Assembly: GCA_902567135.1 (NCBI GenBank)
Contig: CACFLO010000006.1
Coordinates: 1 to 59,016, forward strand
Direction of reading: 5' to 3'
DNA from: an uncultured Alphaproteobacteria bacterium
GTDB lineage: Bacteria; Pseudomonadota; Alphaproteobacteria; HIMB59; GCA-002718135
Length of the DNA: 59,016 bases
A program made the position numbers and the translations under genes. Of the stretch, positions 17,534-26,659 are shown one piece after another. Within the stretch, counting starts at the first letter, position 1; each line of letters starts with the position of its first letter. Under the pieces are notes generated by a model. It made no database searches, was not told the origin of the DNA, and worked only from the letters and a program-made list of their open reading frames with translations.

Positions 17534-18111
17534 AGAATTTATTATTTTTTTCTCATAACAAAAAAAAAATTTTGGAAGTAGAAAGCATTTTTGATCATAA
17601 AGGTGTTAAAATACATAATCTAAAATCTTTTAAAAAAATTAAAGAACCTTATGAAACTGGTGTAAGCTTTGCAGAAAATGCGAAAATTAAATCTTCTTTC
17701 GGTTTAAAAAATTTTGCGATTCCATGTTTTGCAGATGATTCAGGTATTTGTGTTGAAGCATTAAAAAATAAACCGGGCATAAAATCAAAAAGATTTTTAG
17801 AAAAATTTGCATCAAATGAGAGTGCTTTTGAATACATTATATCTAATGTAATTAAAACTAAAAATAATAATGCTTTTTTTAAAACGGCAATTTGCTTGAG
17901 TATTACAAATAATCACCATATTGTTTTTGAGGGTAAAATTAATGGGAAAATATCCATAAAGCCTAAAGGCTCAAATGGTTTTGGTTATGATCCCATTTTT
18001 ATACCACAAGGCCATGAAAAAACATTTGCTGAAATGAACATTAAAGAAAAAAACACAATCAGTCACAGAAAAATTGCCCTTATGAAGCTTGAATCTTTTT
18101 TATTTAATTAA
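17530..18111 (+). CDS. rdgB: XTP/dITP pyrophosphatase (HAM1/RdgB)
   Basis: Removes non-canonical purine triphosphates (XTP, dITP) from the nucleotide pool, 193 aa. Family motifs are SHNKKKILEVE at the N terminus, FADDSGICVEAL, GSNGFGYDPIFIP and the terminal ISHRKIALMKL. The start is a TTG inside the stop region of rph, giving a four-base overlap; no ATG fits before the first motif. The usual next gene, a hemW/hemN-type gene, is absent; instead the stop overlaps the convergent lipoprotein gene by 8 bases. Confidence 0.93.
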   Translation: MKNLLFFSHNKKKILEVESIFDHKGVKIHNLKSFKKIKEPYETGVSFAENAKIKSSFGLKNFAIPCFADDSGICVEALKNKPGIKSKRFLEKFASNESAFEYIISNVIKTKNNNAFFKTAICLSITNNHHIVFEGKINGKISIKPKGSNGFGYDPIFIPQGHEKTFAEMNIKEKNTISHRKIALMKLESFLFN

Positions 18112-19411
18112 TCTGAAGAGCTTCTCCTTTATTAATTTGAAGAATTTTTAACTCTCTTTCAATAAGATTGTTGTTAAAATAAAAATTTCCATCCACACCA
18201 TCAAATATAAAATTTTTATTATCTACAAGCTCGTAAAATTCTTTTAAGCTGTAATTATTATTTATTAAATAAGTTAATAGACCTATTAAATCATATGGTA
18301 ATGTTGAAACTCTCATTAAACCCTCGTCATAAGTATCAGCATATTCATCAATAAGTTTTTGTCTTTTTTTATACTCAACTCCAGGAAAGATTGCATTCTG
18401 AAGAGTGGGTTCATTAAAAAAAATTGCGTCGTCCCAAGCTCCAGTTCCAATAAACCCAACTAAATTAGGATCAATATCATAGTAGGCCAAGAGTGGGGCT
18501 ACTTGCAAAAGCCTAACCCCGTAATCAGCTATTAAAACATGAGTAAAGTCATAGTCATTTGTTGTCGTAAATCGCTCAAGCTTTTTTAGTCTTTGTTTTG
18601 AGTTTTCGTCTTTGTTAAGTGAGAGTAATTTTTTTTGTCTATTAAGTTCTAACTTTCTTAACTCGTATTTACCAAGTTCTTTTATAGCGCTTCTAACATT
18701 TTCTAAATTTTCTTTATAGGAGGCTCTGTTAATTATGATAGATTTGCTTCTTTCAGAAACACTGTCAACAATTTCGTTAATTTTATATCCATATGAATTT
18801 TCAGGATAAACAATTGCAACCTTTGAATTTTCTGGCAAATAATCAAATATGGTTTCAATTTCATTATAAGGAAAAAAATTTAATAGAAAAACACAATTAT
18901 CAGCTAAAGATTTGTTAGAAGAAAAAGAAAAGAACAAAATACCATTGTCACAATATGTATTTAATCCCAATGAGTCATCGGCACTAATGGGGCCAAAATA
19001 TATTTTGCCAGGCTCAATGTTTTTCTCAAGATATTTATTGAGGCTGTTGTTGTTTTCATAAACATGAATATTAAATGAAATATTTTTTATTTTTTTTTTA
19101 TATGTTGCTAGTTCAATAATATTTAAAAATTGATCAACAATCTTTGGATCATCTGTTTTTGATATTAAAACTGTAATGTTTTTTGACAATGCTATTTTGA
19201 GATTTTTGTATTTATAGTCATCAACTGTTAGTGTTTTTTCTGGGCTTAATTCATTTTTTTCTTTTTTTGTTATTTTTTTATTATTAATTATTGGTTTTTC
19301 AATAATGACTTCTTTAGAGTCACCTTGGTTTGAAATATAATTTGCTGGAGCACAAGAAAATAAAAATATAATAAGAAAAAAGATGGAAAGAATGGTTAAT
19401 GGTCTATACAT
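18104..19411 (-). CDS. LppC/LpoA-type lipoprotein, putative penicillin-binding-protein activator
   Basis: Outer-membrane lipoprotein with a periplasmic-binding-protein-like fold; LpoA in E. coli activates PBP1A. The start at ATG 19411 gives a short signal peptide ending in the lipobox FLFSC; an upstream Met at 19450 would put 13 extra residues before the signal. A two-lobed domain follows with YFGPISADDSL, NSKVAIVYPENSYGYKINEI and LVGFIGTGAWDD. It is shorter than the E. coli protein, as expected if only the LppC domain is kept. The position opposite rsmI, with a BON lipoprotein nearby, matches the lpoA-rsmI-dolP neighbourhood. Its 5' end overlaps that of rsmI. Confidence 0.8.
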   Translation of the reverse strand: MYRPLTILSIFFLIIFLFSCAPANYISNQGDSKEVIIEKPIINNKKITKKEKNELSPEKTLTVDDYKYKNLKIALSKNITVLISKTDDPKIVDQFLNIIELATYKKKIKNISFNIHVYENNNSLNKYLEKNIEPGKIYFGPISADDSLGLNTYCDNGILFFSFSSNKSLADNCVFLLNFFPYNEIETIFDYLPENSKVAIVYPENSYGYKINEIVDSVSERSKSIIINRASYKENLENVRSAIKELGKYELRKLELNRQKKLLSLNKDENSKQRLKKLERFTTTNDYDFTHVLIADYGVRLLQVAPLLAYYDIDPNLVGFIGTGAWDDAIFFNEPTLQNAIFPGVEYKKRQKLIDEYADTYDEGLMRVSTLPYDLIGLLTYLINNNYSLKEFYELVDNKNFIFDGVDGNFYFNNNLIERELKILQINKGEALQIN

Positions 19412-20243
19412 TGTGGCAACCCCTATAGGAAATATGGGAGACATAAGCAATAGAGCAATAGAGGTTCTTCAAAATGTAGATTTTATTATTTGTGAAAATC
19501 CAAATCATTCGAGAAAAATAATGTCAAAATTTGGCATTAAAAAGAAGTTAGTAGCATTACACGATTACAATGAAGACAAAATTATTAGAAATTACATAGA
19601 AAAAATAAAAACGAAACCAGTTGCCTTAATCTCAGATGCTGGTTCACCTTTGATATCTGATCCAGGATATAAGCTTGCGCAGCATTGTATTAAAGAAAAT
19701 ATTTTTATGACAACAATCCCGGGGGCCTCATCTGTTATTTCTGCGCTTCAATTGTCAGGACTACCAGTTAATGAGTTTGTTTTTGTTGGGTTTGCTCCAA
19801 AAAATAAAAAGAAAATGATAGACTTTTTTAAATCTATTTCTTTAGAGCAAAGAACCGTAGTTTTGTTTGTTTCAAGTCATAAAATTATACAACTATTGGA
19901 AATATTAGCCGAAATACTGCCAAATAGAAATATTGCTTTGTGTAAAGAGATTACTAAGTTGAATGAAAAAACATTTTATGGATTGCCTGAAAATATTCTG
20001 GCAAAAATTTGTATTAGCACGAAGTATTCATTGGGAGAGTTTGTTGTTATTATAGGTGCTGAGAAAAATATTGAAAATATTAAAAAAAATTATATTAGCC
20101 CGGAGATTGAAAATATAATTAAGAGGCTTTTAAATAAATTTTCTTTGACTGAAAGCGTAGAAATAGTGCATAAAATTAGTTATATTGAAAAAAAACAAAT
20201 ATATAAAAAAGCGCTAGATATTAAAAATGAAAACAATAAGTAA
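19383..20243 (+). CDS. rsmI: 16S rRNA (cytidine1402-2'-O)-methyltransferase
   Basis: Methylates the 2'-O of C1402 in 16S rRNA using SAM, 286 aa, the E. coli length. Motifs are GLYIVATPIGNMGDIS, ISDAGSPLISDPGYKL and TIPGASSVISALQLSGLP, the SAM-binding tetrapyrrole-methylase fold. ATG 19383 and ATG 19392 (MVNGLY) are both possible; the second is closer to the conserved core. Either way the gene starts inside the divergent lipoprotein gene, so its promoter must lie in that gene's coding DNA. It ends 17 bases inside the BON gene. Confidence 0.95.
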   Translation: MERMVNGLYIVATPIGNMGDISNRAIEVLQNVDFIICENPNHSRKIMSKFGIKKKLVALHDYNEDKIIRNYIEKIKTKPVALISDAGSPLISDPGYKLAQHCIKENIFMTTIPGASSVISALQLSGLPVNEFVFVGFAPKNKKKMIDFFKSISLEQRTVVLFVSSHKIIQLLEILAEILPNRNIALCKEITKLNEKTFYGLPENILAKICISTKYSLGEFVVIIGAEKNIENIKKNYISPEIENIIKRLLNKFSLTESVEIVHKISYIEKKQIYKKALDIKNENNK

Positions 20244-20811
20244 TTCAGTATTATATATTTTGCTTCTTTTATTTCTTCATGCATGTAGTCCAACAAACAT
20301 TCTAACAACTGGGAGTGGTAGTGCAATGGTAATTGCAGAAGGTGAGCGTAGTATGGGCTCTGTAATTGATGACGCCACAATTAAAGTAAACATAGCGGCA
20401 AAATTTATAAATTCTGAAGATAATTTATTTGTAAATATAAGCACAACAGTGCTTACTGGAAGGGTTTTACTAACTGGGTTGGTGGACAACCAAGAAATAA
20501 GAATAGATGCTGTTAGAAAAGTATGGGAAGTTAATGGGGTTCAAGAAGTAATAAATGAGATCCAGGTTGGAAACAGGGATAGCCTAAAAGAATATGCTAA
20601 TGATTTGTGGATTAACACACAAGCAAAAGGCCTTGCTGCAAAAGCGATTGGGTTAAGAGTAGTGGGTTATAATTTTGAGACAATACAAGGAAAAGTTTAT
20701 ATTGCAGGAATTACATCTAGACCAGAACAGTTAGAAGACCTTATTGAAGCTGTTAAAACTATTAAGGGTGTAAAAGAAATAGTTAATTACGTTATAGTCG
20801 TCAAAGAGTAG
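20227..20811 (+). CDS. BON-domain lipoprotein (DolP/OsmY-like)
   Basis: Envelope lipoprotein with two BON domains, 194 aa. The signal peptide ends in a lipobox LFLHAC. BON 1 covers about residues 47-117 (DDATIKVNIAAKF, LTGLVDNQEIRIDAVRKVWEVNGVQEVINEI); BON 2 covers the C-terminal third (GKVYIAGITSRPEQLEDLIEAVKTIKGVKEIVNYV). Position right after rsmI, where E. coli has yraN-diaA-dolP, supports a DolP-like role in outer-membrane integrity. The yraN gene is missing here. Overlaps rsmI by 17 bases. Confidence 0.85.
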   Translation: MKTISNSVLYILLLLFLHACSPTNILTTGSGSAMVIAEGERSMGSVIDDATIKVNIAAKFINSEDNLFVNISTTVLTGRVLLTGLVDNQEIRIDAVRKVWEVNGVQEVINEIQVGNRDSLKEYANDLWINTQAKGLAAKAIGLRVVGYNFETIQGKVYIAGITSRPEQLEDLIEAVKTIKGVKEIVNYVIVVKE

Positions 20812-21165
20812 CTATCTTATTTTAGCACCAATTGTTTCACCTCCTAATATATGGATATGAAAGTGTGGGACCTCCTGACCACCATCTACACCTGAGTTTG
20901 AAATAATTCTATAACCACTCTCCCTTATGCCAAGTTTTACAATAACCTCATCGACTTTTTGAAAAAAATTTGAAACAACATCTTGGCTATAGTTTGTCAC
21001 AAAGTCTGAAAAATCAACACACTTTACTTTAGGTATTCCAAGGATATGTACTTTTGAAACAGGATTTATATCTTCAAAAAAGAGCGTGTCATCATCTTCA
21101 TAAATTTTTTTACATGGTATTTTGCCATCAATTATTTTTGCAAAAATATTATTATTGTCGTACAT
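20812..21165 (-). CDS. HIT-family hydrolase (HinT-like)
   Basis: Small nucleotide-binding phosphoramidase of the histidine-triad family, 117 aa. The triad HFHIHILGG sits near the C terminus, and NIFAKIIDGKIPCKKIYED at the N terminus is the standard HinT beginning. It probably hydrolyses AMP-lysine-type adducts (family knowledge). Its start overlaps hisE by 14 bases, so it is the last gene of the his operon, a common place for it in alphaproteobacteria. Confidence 0.92.
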   Translation of the reverse strand: MYDNNNIFAKIIDGKIPCKKIYEDDDTLFFEDINPVSKVHILGIPKVKCVDFSDFVTNYSQDVVSNFFQKVDEVIVKLGIRESGYRIISNSGVDGGQEVPHFHIHILGGETIGAKIR

Positions 21166-21442
21166 TTTTTCTTTTTGATATTTCTTTTTCTAATTCATTG
21201 AATTTAATTTTTTTTGCTGAAAGCAAAACAAACAAGTGGTAAATTACATCAATTGCTTCTTCAGTTGTTCTTCTTTTAGATCCTTTTAAAAAATCAATTA
21301 TTAGTTCTGCAGACTCTTCTCCAAATTTTTGTGCTATTTCTTTTTCGCCTTTTTTGTATAACTTTCTAGTATATGAGTTTTTATCTTTAGATGTCTTTTT
21401 TGACTCTATTGTTTTGTATAATTCTGAAAATGAATCTGACAT
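21152..21442 (-). CDS. hisE: Phosphoribosyl-ATP pyrophosphatase
   Basis: Second step of histidine synthesis, hydrolysing PR-ATP to PR-AMP, 96 aa. The all-alpha MazG-like fold shows the metal-binding EESAELIIDFL and EEAIDVIYHLFVLL acidic helices. It is a stand-alone HisE, not fused to HisI. The ATG follows immediately after the hisF stop. Confidence 0.92.
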   Translation of the reverse strand: MSDSFSELYKTIESKKTSKDKNSYTRKLYKKGEKEIAQKFGEESAELIIDFLKGSKRRTTEEAIDVIYHLFVLLSAKKIKFNELEKEISKRKNVRQ

Positions 21443-22198
21443 TTATATCCTCACATCAATATTGTTTTGTTTTAGAAATTCTTTTACTTCCAATATACTA
21501 ATTTCATTAAAATGAAATACTGACGCTGCAAGCAAAGCGTCGGCTTGGCCAATTAGAGCGCCTTCATAAAAATGCTCTTTTGTTCCAACTCCACCACTTG
21601 CAATAACTGGAATATCAAGTATTTTGTTGGCTTCTCTTAAAAGATCTAAATCAAAACCAAGCTTTGTTCCATCCCTGTCCATCGATGTTAACAAAATCTC
21701 ACCTGCGCCTAATTTTTGTGTTTTTTCCAACCAACTTAAAGCCTCAATATCAGTATTTATCGTTCCTCCATGTGAGTGAACCATCCAGGATGCGCCAATT
21801 TTTTTCACATCAATAGCAACTACAATACACTGGCTACCAAAATGCTCAGAAGCATTTTTTATTATATTGGGGTTTTTTATTGCGGCTGAGTTAATTGATA
21901 CCTTGTCTGCGCCAGCCATAAGAGAGTCTTTAATATTCTTAATAGATTTTATTCCTCCACCAACAGTTAGCGGTATAAAAACCTCTTCAGCTGTTTTTTT
22001 CAAAACACTGAGCATTGTATCTCTTTCTTCGAGAGACGCACTAATATCTAAAAAACAAATTTCATCAGCCCCATTTTCAGAATAAAATTTTGCCTGTTCT
22101 ACTGGATCTCCTGCATCAACAAGATCGATAAAATTAATTCCTTTAACAACCCGTCCATCTTTAACATCCAAACACGGTATTATTCTTTTTTTAAGCAT
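21443..22198 (-). CDS. hisF: Imidazole glycerol phosphate synthase, cyclase subunit
   Basis: Beta/alpha-barrel cyclase that with HisH makes imidazole glycerol phosphate and AICAR, 251 aa. Catalytic Asp residues sit in [16 protein letters not shown] near the N terminus and VVAIDVKK mid-protein; phosphate-binding glycine loops LTVGGGI and VIASGGVG are intact. Start overlaps hisA by 8 bases. Confidence 0.97.
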   Translation of the reverse strand: MLKKRIIPCLDVKDGRVVKGINFIDLVDAGDPVEQAKFYSENGADEICFLDISASLEERDTMLSVLKKTAEEVFIPLTVGGGIKSIKNIKDSLMAGADKVSINSAAIKNPNIIKNASEHFGSQCIVVAIDVKKIGASWMVHSHGGTINTDIEALSWLEKTQKLGAGEILLTSMDRDGTKLGFDLDLLREANKILDIPVIASGGVGTKEHFYEGALIGQADALLAASVFHFNEISILEVKEFLKQNNIDVRI

Positions 22199-22922
22199 TT
22201 GTGCTAAGCAGTTTATCTGCTTTTTTTAAATCAATATCACCAACATAGAAGGCTTTACCTGCAATAACTCCTTCTAATTGTGGCGTTTGAATTTTTTTTA
22301 ACTCTTCAATGTCGCGCATATCTTTTAGACCTCCTCCTACAATAAGTTTTTTTATTGTTAATGTTAAATTTAAAGATATCATATTTAGGTTTAGTCCAGA
22401 TAGCATGCCGTCATTTTCTATATCGGTAAGAACATATCCTCTTATTTTTGTTTTGTCATAGTGCTGAAAAAGTTTAGTGGGTGTAAAAAAGCTTTTTTGT
22501 TGCCATCCGTTTATCATTATGTTTTTCCCCAAAACGTCAAGGGCGACATATATGCTGTCTTGAAAAGACTCAGAAAGCTCGGTTACTTTTTCGATATTTT
22601 TTACTGCATAAGATCCTATAATTAAATAGTTTATACCTAATTCAAAATATTTTTTTGCGATCTTGTTGTTTCTTATTCCCCCTCCTAGTTGGATTGGGAT
22701 TGATATAGAGTTTCTTATTTCTTGAATTATTTTAGTATTAATCTCACTTCTTCCAAAAGCTGAATCAAGATCAACTAAATGCAGCCTTGTAGATCCTTGG
22801 TCTTCAAAGTATTTGGCTTGCTCAACTGGGTCAGAATTAAAAATTTGACTGGTGCTGTCTATGCCTTTTGTTAACCTAACACATTTATTGTCTTTTAAAT
22901 CAATTGCTGGAAAGGCTTTCAC
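22191..22922 (-). CDS. hisA: ProFAR isomerase
   Basis: Amadori-type isomerase of histidine synthesis, a beta/alpha-barrel homologous to HisF, 243 aa. Catalytic Asp pair in [17 protein letters not shown] and VALDVLGKN; phosphate loops QLGGGIRN and IVGGGLKD. The last phosphate-loop region reads GVIAGKAFY as in the family. The ATG shares one base with the stop of the GNAT gene upstream. Confidence 0.96.
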   Translation of the reverse strand: MKAFPAIDLKDNKCVRLTKGIDSTSQIFNSDPVEQAKYFEDQGSTRLHLVDLDSAFGRSEINTKIIQEIRNSISIPIQLGGGIRNNKIAKKYFELGINYLIIGSYAVKNIEKVTELSESFQDSIYVALDVLGKNIMINGWQQKSFFTPTKLFQHYDKTKIRGYVLTDIENDGMLSGLNLNMISLNLTLTIKKLIVGGGLKDMRDIEELKKIQTPQLEGVIAGKAFYVGDIDLKKADKLLSTNA

Positions 22923-23458
22923 TATATATTTCTATAATAATAATAACCCTTAATTGGGTTTCCGTTAACAAAAGCATATGTTGGGTTTTCTCCCCACTTA
23001 ATAAAACCCTTGCTTTCAAAAAGTTGTATTGCGGCAGTTTGTGTTTCTCTTATATCTAGCTGAATGTTGATTTTATTGTTTTCTTTAGATTTTACAATTG
23101 CGTAATCAATCATAGCTTTAGCAAGACCATATCCTCTTGCCCAAGGAGCTACAAAATGAGATTTTATTGTTGAAATTCTTTTTTGTGCTTCGTTGTTTGG
23201 TGGATAAAAAGAAAGCTGCATTGATCCAGCAATATCACCATTTAATCTTCCTACTATTAGTGTGTTTGTGTTTACAAATAGCATGGAGTTCCAATGTTTT
23301 TTTAACACATCTCTTGGCGGAACAGTAATCCAACCAAACCCTCCGCCCGCTTTAATTGCTTGTTCTGTGTTATAACAAAGGTCGGCAAGGTCAGTATTTG
23401 TGATTTTTTTCAAAGTATCAACGCTAATGTTGGTTTTTTCTTTTGGTAAAACAGTCAT
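22922..23458 (-). CDS. GNAT-family N-acetyltransferase inside the his operon
   Basis: Acetyl-CoA-dependent N-acetyltransferase fold, 178 aa. The CoA-binding motif is visible as VAPWARGYGLAKAMIDYAI, followed by IQLDIRETQTAAIQLFESKGF, the typical motif A/B arrangement. An N-terminal segment of about 45 residues (GGGFGWITVPP, then HWNSML) is distinctive. The gene is locked in the operon: four-base overlap with hisH and one base with hisA. The substrate is unknown. Position suggests a link to histidine-pathway products, but a passenger role is equally possible. Confidence 0.85.
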   Translation of the reverse strand: MTVLPKEKTNISVDTLKKITNTDLADLCYNTEQAIKAGGGFGWITVPPRDVLKKHWNSMLFVNTNTLIVGRLNGDIAGSMQLSFYPPNNEAQKRISTIKSHFVAPWARGYGLAKAMIDYAIVKSKENNKINIQLDIRETQTAAIQLFESKGFIKWGENPTYAFVNGNPIKGYYYYRNI

Positions 23459-24084
23459 AAGTTTATAAAATCTTTTATTATGTTCAGTCCTTGGGTAGAG
23501 CTTTTTTCAGGATGAAACTGACAGCCGTATACATTTTCTTTGTTTACAATTGAAGCAAAATTTATTCCATATTTCGTTTCTGCAACAATATCTTGGTTGT
23601 TTAGACAATCAAAATAATAACTATGAACAAAATAATAGTCAGTTTCTTCAGGTCTTATAAGGGGGTGATTATTAATAATCTTTATTTTGTTCCAACCCAT
23701 GTGGGGCATTTTAATTTTTGTGCTTGGTAGTTTTTTTATTTTGCCCTTTACCCATCCAAAACCTTTATGTATTCCATTTTCTTCACTAATTTCTGCGAGC
23801 AATTGCATTCCTACACAAATCCCAAAAAAAGGTCTTTGTTTGATTTTTACAAAATCGTTTAGTTCGTCTTGCATGCCTGAAATTTTTAGTATTCCGTCTA
23901 TACAGGTTTTAAAAGCTCCTTGCCCTGGCAAAACAACGTGTGAGGATTCCCTTAGGGTTCTTGGGTCACTTGATATTTGTATCTCTGCATTAATGCTTTT
24001 TAAATTTACTACCTTAACAAAAGACTGTTTTGCAGATAATAAGTTTCCAGAACCATAGTCGACTATGGTAATTTTTTTTTTCAT
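23455..24084 (-). CDS. hisH: Imidazole glycerol phosphate synthase, glutamine amidotransferase subunit
   Basis: Supplies ammonia from glutamine to HisF, 209 aa. Class-I glutaminase triad: nucleophile Cys in FFGICVGMQLLAE, and His and Glu in CQFHPEKSS. The N terminus ITIVDYGSGNLLSAKQSF is typical. Follows hisB by 4 bases. Confidence 0.96.
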   Translation of the reverse strand: MKKKITIVDYGSGNLLSAKQSFVKVVNLKSINAEIQISSDPRTLRESSHVVLPGQGAFKTCIDGILKISGMQDELNDFVKIKQRPFFGICVGMQLLAEISEENGIHKGFGWVKGKIKKLPSTKIKMPHMGWNKIKIINNHPLIRPEETDYYFVHSYYFDCLNNQDIVAETKYGINFASIVNKENVYGCQFHPEKSSTQGLNIIKDFINL

Positions 24085-24088
24085 CAGA

Positions 24089-24676
24089 TTATAGAATACC
24101 TTTTGAAGATGGGATTATGTTTTTTGTTCTTTCATCAATTGTGAGCGCAGACCTAACGCTTCTTGCAAAAGACTTAAAGCATGACTCGATTATGTGGTGG
24201 TTGTTTGTTCCATAAAAATTTTCAATGTGCAAATTACATTTTGCATTATTAGCAAATGCTTTAAAAAACTCTTTAAAAAGCTCTGTGTCCATTTCACCTA
24301 TTTTTTCTAAACCAAGCTCTACCTTCCAAACAAGTTCAGGTCTTCCAGAAAAATCAATAATTGTTCGAGACAAGCTTTCGTCCATAGTGATATAAAAAAA
24401 ACCATATCTGCTTATTCCTCTTTTGTCTCCAATAGATTTATTGATCGCATCTGATAAAGCGTAAGCTGAATCTTCAACAGTGTGATGAAAATCAACATGT
24501 GTGTCTCCATCTACACTAAGCTCAACATCGATTAGGCTGTGATGAGAAAAAATTTCAAGCATATGATTAAAAAAACCCACTCCTGTAGAGATTTTTGATT
24601 CACCCGTGCCGTCAATATTTGTTTTACAAAATATTTTAGTCTCTTTTGTGTTTCTTTCTACGGATGAAACTCTCAT
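24089..24676 (-). CDS. hisB: Imidazoleglycerol-phosphate dehydratase
   Basis: Sixth step of histidine synthesis, a manganese enzyme, 195 aa, stand-alone dehydratase without the phosphatase domain. Metal-binding histidine clusters FFNHMLEIFSHHS, DVDFHHTVED, ESLSRTIID and NNHHIIE are present. I chose ATG 24676 (MRVSSVERNTKE), which matches the family start. A longer frame to 24718 would add 14 hydrophobic residues and run into the divergent heat-shock promoter. It is the first gene of the his operon. Confidence 0.95.
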   Translation of the reverse strand: MRVSSVERNTKETKIFCKTNIDGTGESKISTGVGFFNHMLEIFSHHSLIDVELSVDGDTHVDFHHTVEDSAYALSDAINKSIGDKRGISRYGFFYITMDESLSRTIIDFSGRPELVWKVELGLEKIGEMDTELFKEFFKAFANNAKCNLHIENFYGTNNHHIIESCFKSFARSVRSALTIDERTKNIIPSSKGIL

Positions 24677-24722
24677 AAAATTGCCTAATATCAGTGAAAT
24701 AATAAATATTCTAGGCAAATCA

Positions 24723-24750
24723 CTTGATTAAAAGAATTAAATAGCCATTT
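24723..24750 (+). promoter_or_regulatory. RpoH (sigma-32)-type promoter of hslVU
   Basis: CTTGATT (24723-24729), a 13-base spacer and AGCCATTT (24743-24750) fit the sigma-32 pattern CTTGAAA-N13-CCCCATnT. The predicted start point is about 5 bases before the hslV ATG at 24762, so the message would be nearly leaderless. That agrees with the lack of any Shine-Dalgarno there. Spacing is the same as before dnaK. Confidence 0.6.
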
Positions 24751-24761
24751 TATTCTTAGAA

Positions 24762-25307
24762 ATGAAAAAAGTTATTAAATCTACAACAATAATTGGCATA
24801 AGAAAAGACAACCTGGTAGTTGTTGCAGGCGATGGACAGGCTAGTTTTGGCAACACTGTTATGAAAGCTAATGTAAAAAAAATAAGAAGATTAGGTCAGG
24901 ACAACTCAATTATTTCTGGTTTTGCTGGCTCAACAGCGGATGCGTTTGCGCTATTTGAAAGGTTAGAGTCCAAGCTGGATCAGTATAAAAATCAGCTCAA
25001 AAGAGCTTGTGTGGAATTGGCCAAAGACTGGAGAACCGATAGATACTTAAGAAGGCTTGAGGCAATGATGATAGTCGCAGACAAAGAAATAAGCTTACTG
25101 CTTTCTGGAACGGGCGACGTTATTGAGTCAGATGACGGAATATTAGCAATTGGATCGGGAGGACCATACGCTAACAGTGCCGCTAAAGCGCTTATTAAGA
25201 ACACCGAAATGAATGCAAATGAAATAGCAATTGAGTCTCTAAATATTGCTGCTGATATTTGTATTTATACAAATCATAATATTATATCAGAGAAAATAGA
25301 ATTATAA
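24762..25307 (+). CDS. hslV: ATP-dependent protease subunit HslV
   Basis: Proteasome-like peptidase that partners HslU, 181 aa. The catalytic N-terminal Thr is exposed after removal of a seven-residue leader (MKKVIKS, then TTIIGIRK). [19 protein letters not shown], the Gly-Ser stretch [15 protein letters not shown] and the C-terminal CIYTNHNI are family marks. The leader is longer than the single Met of E. coli, a variation also common in alphaproteobacteria. Stop and hslU start share one base (TAATG). Confidence 0.96.
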   Translation: MKKVIKSTTIIGIRKDNLVVVAGDGQASFGNTVMKANVKKIRRLGQDNSIISGFAGSTADAFALFERLESKLDQYKNQLKRACVELAKDWRTDRYLRRLEAMMIVADKEISLLLSGTGDVIESDDGILAIGSGGPYANSAAKALIKNTEMNANEIAIESLNIAADICIYTNHNIISEKIEL

Positions 25308-26620
25308 TGGAGTCGAGCTTCAGTCCAAGAGAGACGGTTTCAGAGCTGGATAAATTTATTATAGGTCAAAAAAACGCAAAAAGAGCGGTTGCTGTAGCCC
25401 TTCGAAACAGGTGGAGGCGAAAACAATTAGACAAAATTTTAAGAGATGAAATTGTTCCAAAAAACATCCTTATGGTGGGACCAACAGGTTGTGGTAAAAC
25501 TGAAATATCGCGTCGTTTAGCAAAATTAGCAGATGCGCCTTTTGTTAAGGTTGAGGCTACCAAATTTACTGAAGTTGGATATGTTGGAAGAGATGTTGAA
25601 CAAATTGTAAGAGATCTTGTAGAAATAAGTATTAACAAAACAAAAGAAAAGATGGGCCAAGAGGTTAAGGCAAAGGCAGAAAAAAATGCAGAAGAAAAAA
25701 TTTTAGATATTTTGGTTTCAAAAACCTCAAGTGAATCTACAAGGGAAAGTTTTAGACAAAAACTTAGAACAGGTGAGCTAAGTGAAAAAGAGGTTGAAAT
25801 TCCAGTATCTGCTAACTCATCATTAGGTCTCCCAACCATGGATATTCCTGGCATGCCAGGCTCTCAGATGGGGATGATAAATCTAGGCGATGTCTTTGGT
25901 AAAAATTTTGGTAAACAGAAAAAAATGAAAAAGATGACAGTTAAGGATTCCCACGCTTATTTATTGGAAGAAGAAACAGAGAAGTTATTAGACCAAGATA
26001 AAATTACGACAAGAGCCCTTGAAGAGGTTGAACAAAATGGAATAGTTTTTATTGATGAAATTGATAAAATTACATCGCGTAGTGAAAGAGCTGGTGGGGA
26101 TGTCTCAAGAGAAGGCGTGCAAAGAGATTTGCTTCCTCTAATCGAGGGAACGGCAGTGTCAACAAAGCACGGAGTGGTTAAAACTGATTATATTTTATTT
26201 ATTGCTTCAGGCGCCTTTCATCTTTCCAAACCATCAGATATGTTGCCTGAATTGCAGGGCAGGTTACCAATTCGTGTTGAGTTAGAAAGCTTATCTAAAG
26301 ATGACTTTAAGCTTATTTTAACAGAAACACAAAATAGCCTTATTAAGCAATATGTTGGGCTTCTTGGGACAGAAAAAGTAAGTTTAGAATTTGATGAAGG
26401 TGGCATTGAATCAATTGCGTCCTTGGCCACAGAAATAAACCAAAATGTTGAAAATATTGGCGCAAGAAGGTTGCACACAATAATGGAAAAGCTTTTAGAG
26501 GAAGTTAGCTTTAATGCATCTGATATTGGTCCAACAAAAATTCTAATAGATAAGAAATTTGTGGAAACCAACCTTGTCGATCTAATAAAAAGCCAAGATC
26601 TGTCTAAATTTATATTATAA
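25307..26620 (+). CDS. hslU: ATP-dependent protease ATPase subunit HslU
   Basis: AAA+ unfoldase that feeds substrates to HslV, 437 aa. N-terminal [20 protein letters not shown], Walker [12 protein letters not shown], pore loop GYVGRDVE, an I-domain insert rich in Met/Gly (about residues 160-215), Walker [12 protein letters not shown], sensor and arginine finger region [14 protein letters not shown], and C-terminal [13 protein letters not shown] are all visible. Coupled to hslV; driven by the heat-shock promoter upstream. Confidence 0.97.
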   Translation: MESSFSPRETVSELDKFIIGQKNAKRAVAVALRNRWRRKQLDKILRDEIVPKNILMVGPTGCGKTEISRRLAKLADAPFVKVEATKFTEVGYVGRDVEQIVRDLVEISINKTKEKMGQEVKAKAEKNAEEKILDILVSKTSSESTRESFRQKLRTGELSEKEVEIPVSANSSLGLPTMDIPGMPGSQMGMINLGDVFGKNFGKQKKMKKMTVKDSHAYLLEEETEKLLDQDKITTRALEEVEQNGIVFIDEIDKITSRSERAGGDVSREGVQRDLLPLIEGTAVSTKHGVVKTDYILFIASGAFHLSKPSDMLPELQGRLPIRVELESLSKDDFKLILTETQNSLIKQYVGLLGTEKVSLEFDEGGIESIASLATEINQNVENIGARRLHTIMEKLLEEVSFNASDIGPTKILIDKKFVETNLVDLIKSQDLSKFIL

Positions 26621-26659
26621 ATTATTGATTTTAATCGCAACCTTACCTAACGATAGTTT

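Noticed and set aside
24677-24718. N-terminal extension of HisB by 14 hydrophobic residues
   Set aside because: The family starts at the Met at 24676; the extension would run to within 5 bases of the divergent hslV promoter and gives HisB a false signal-like start.
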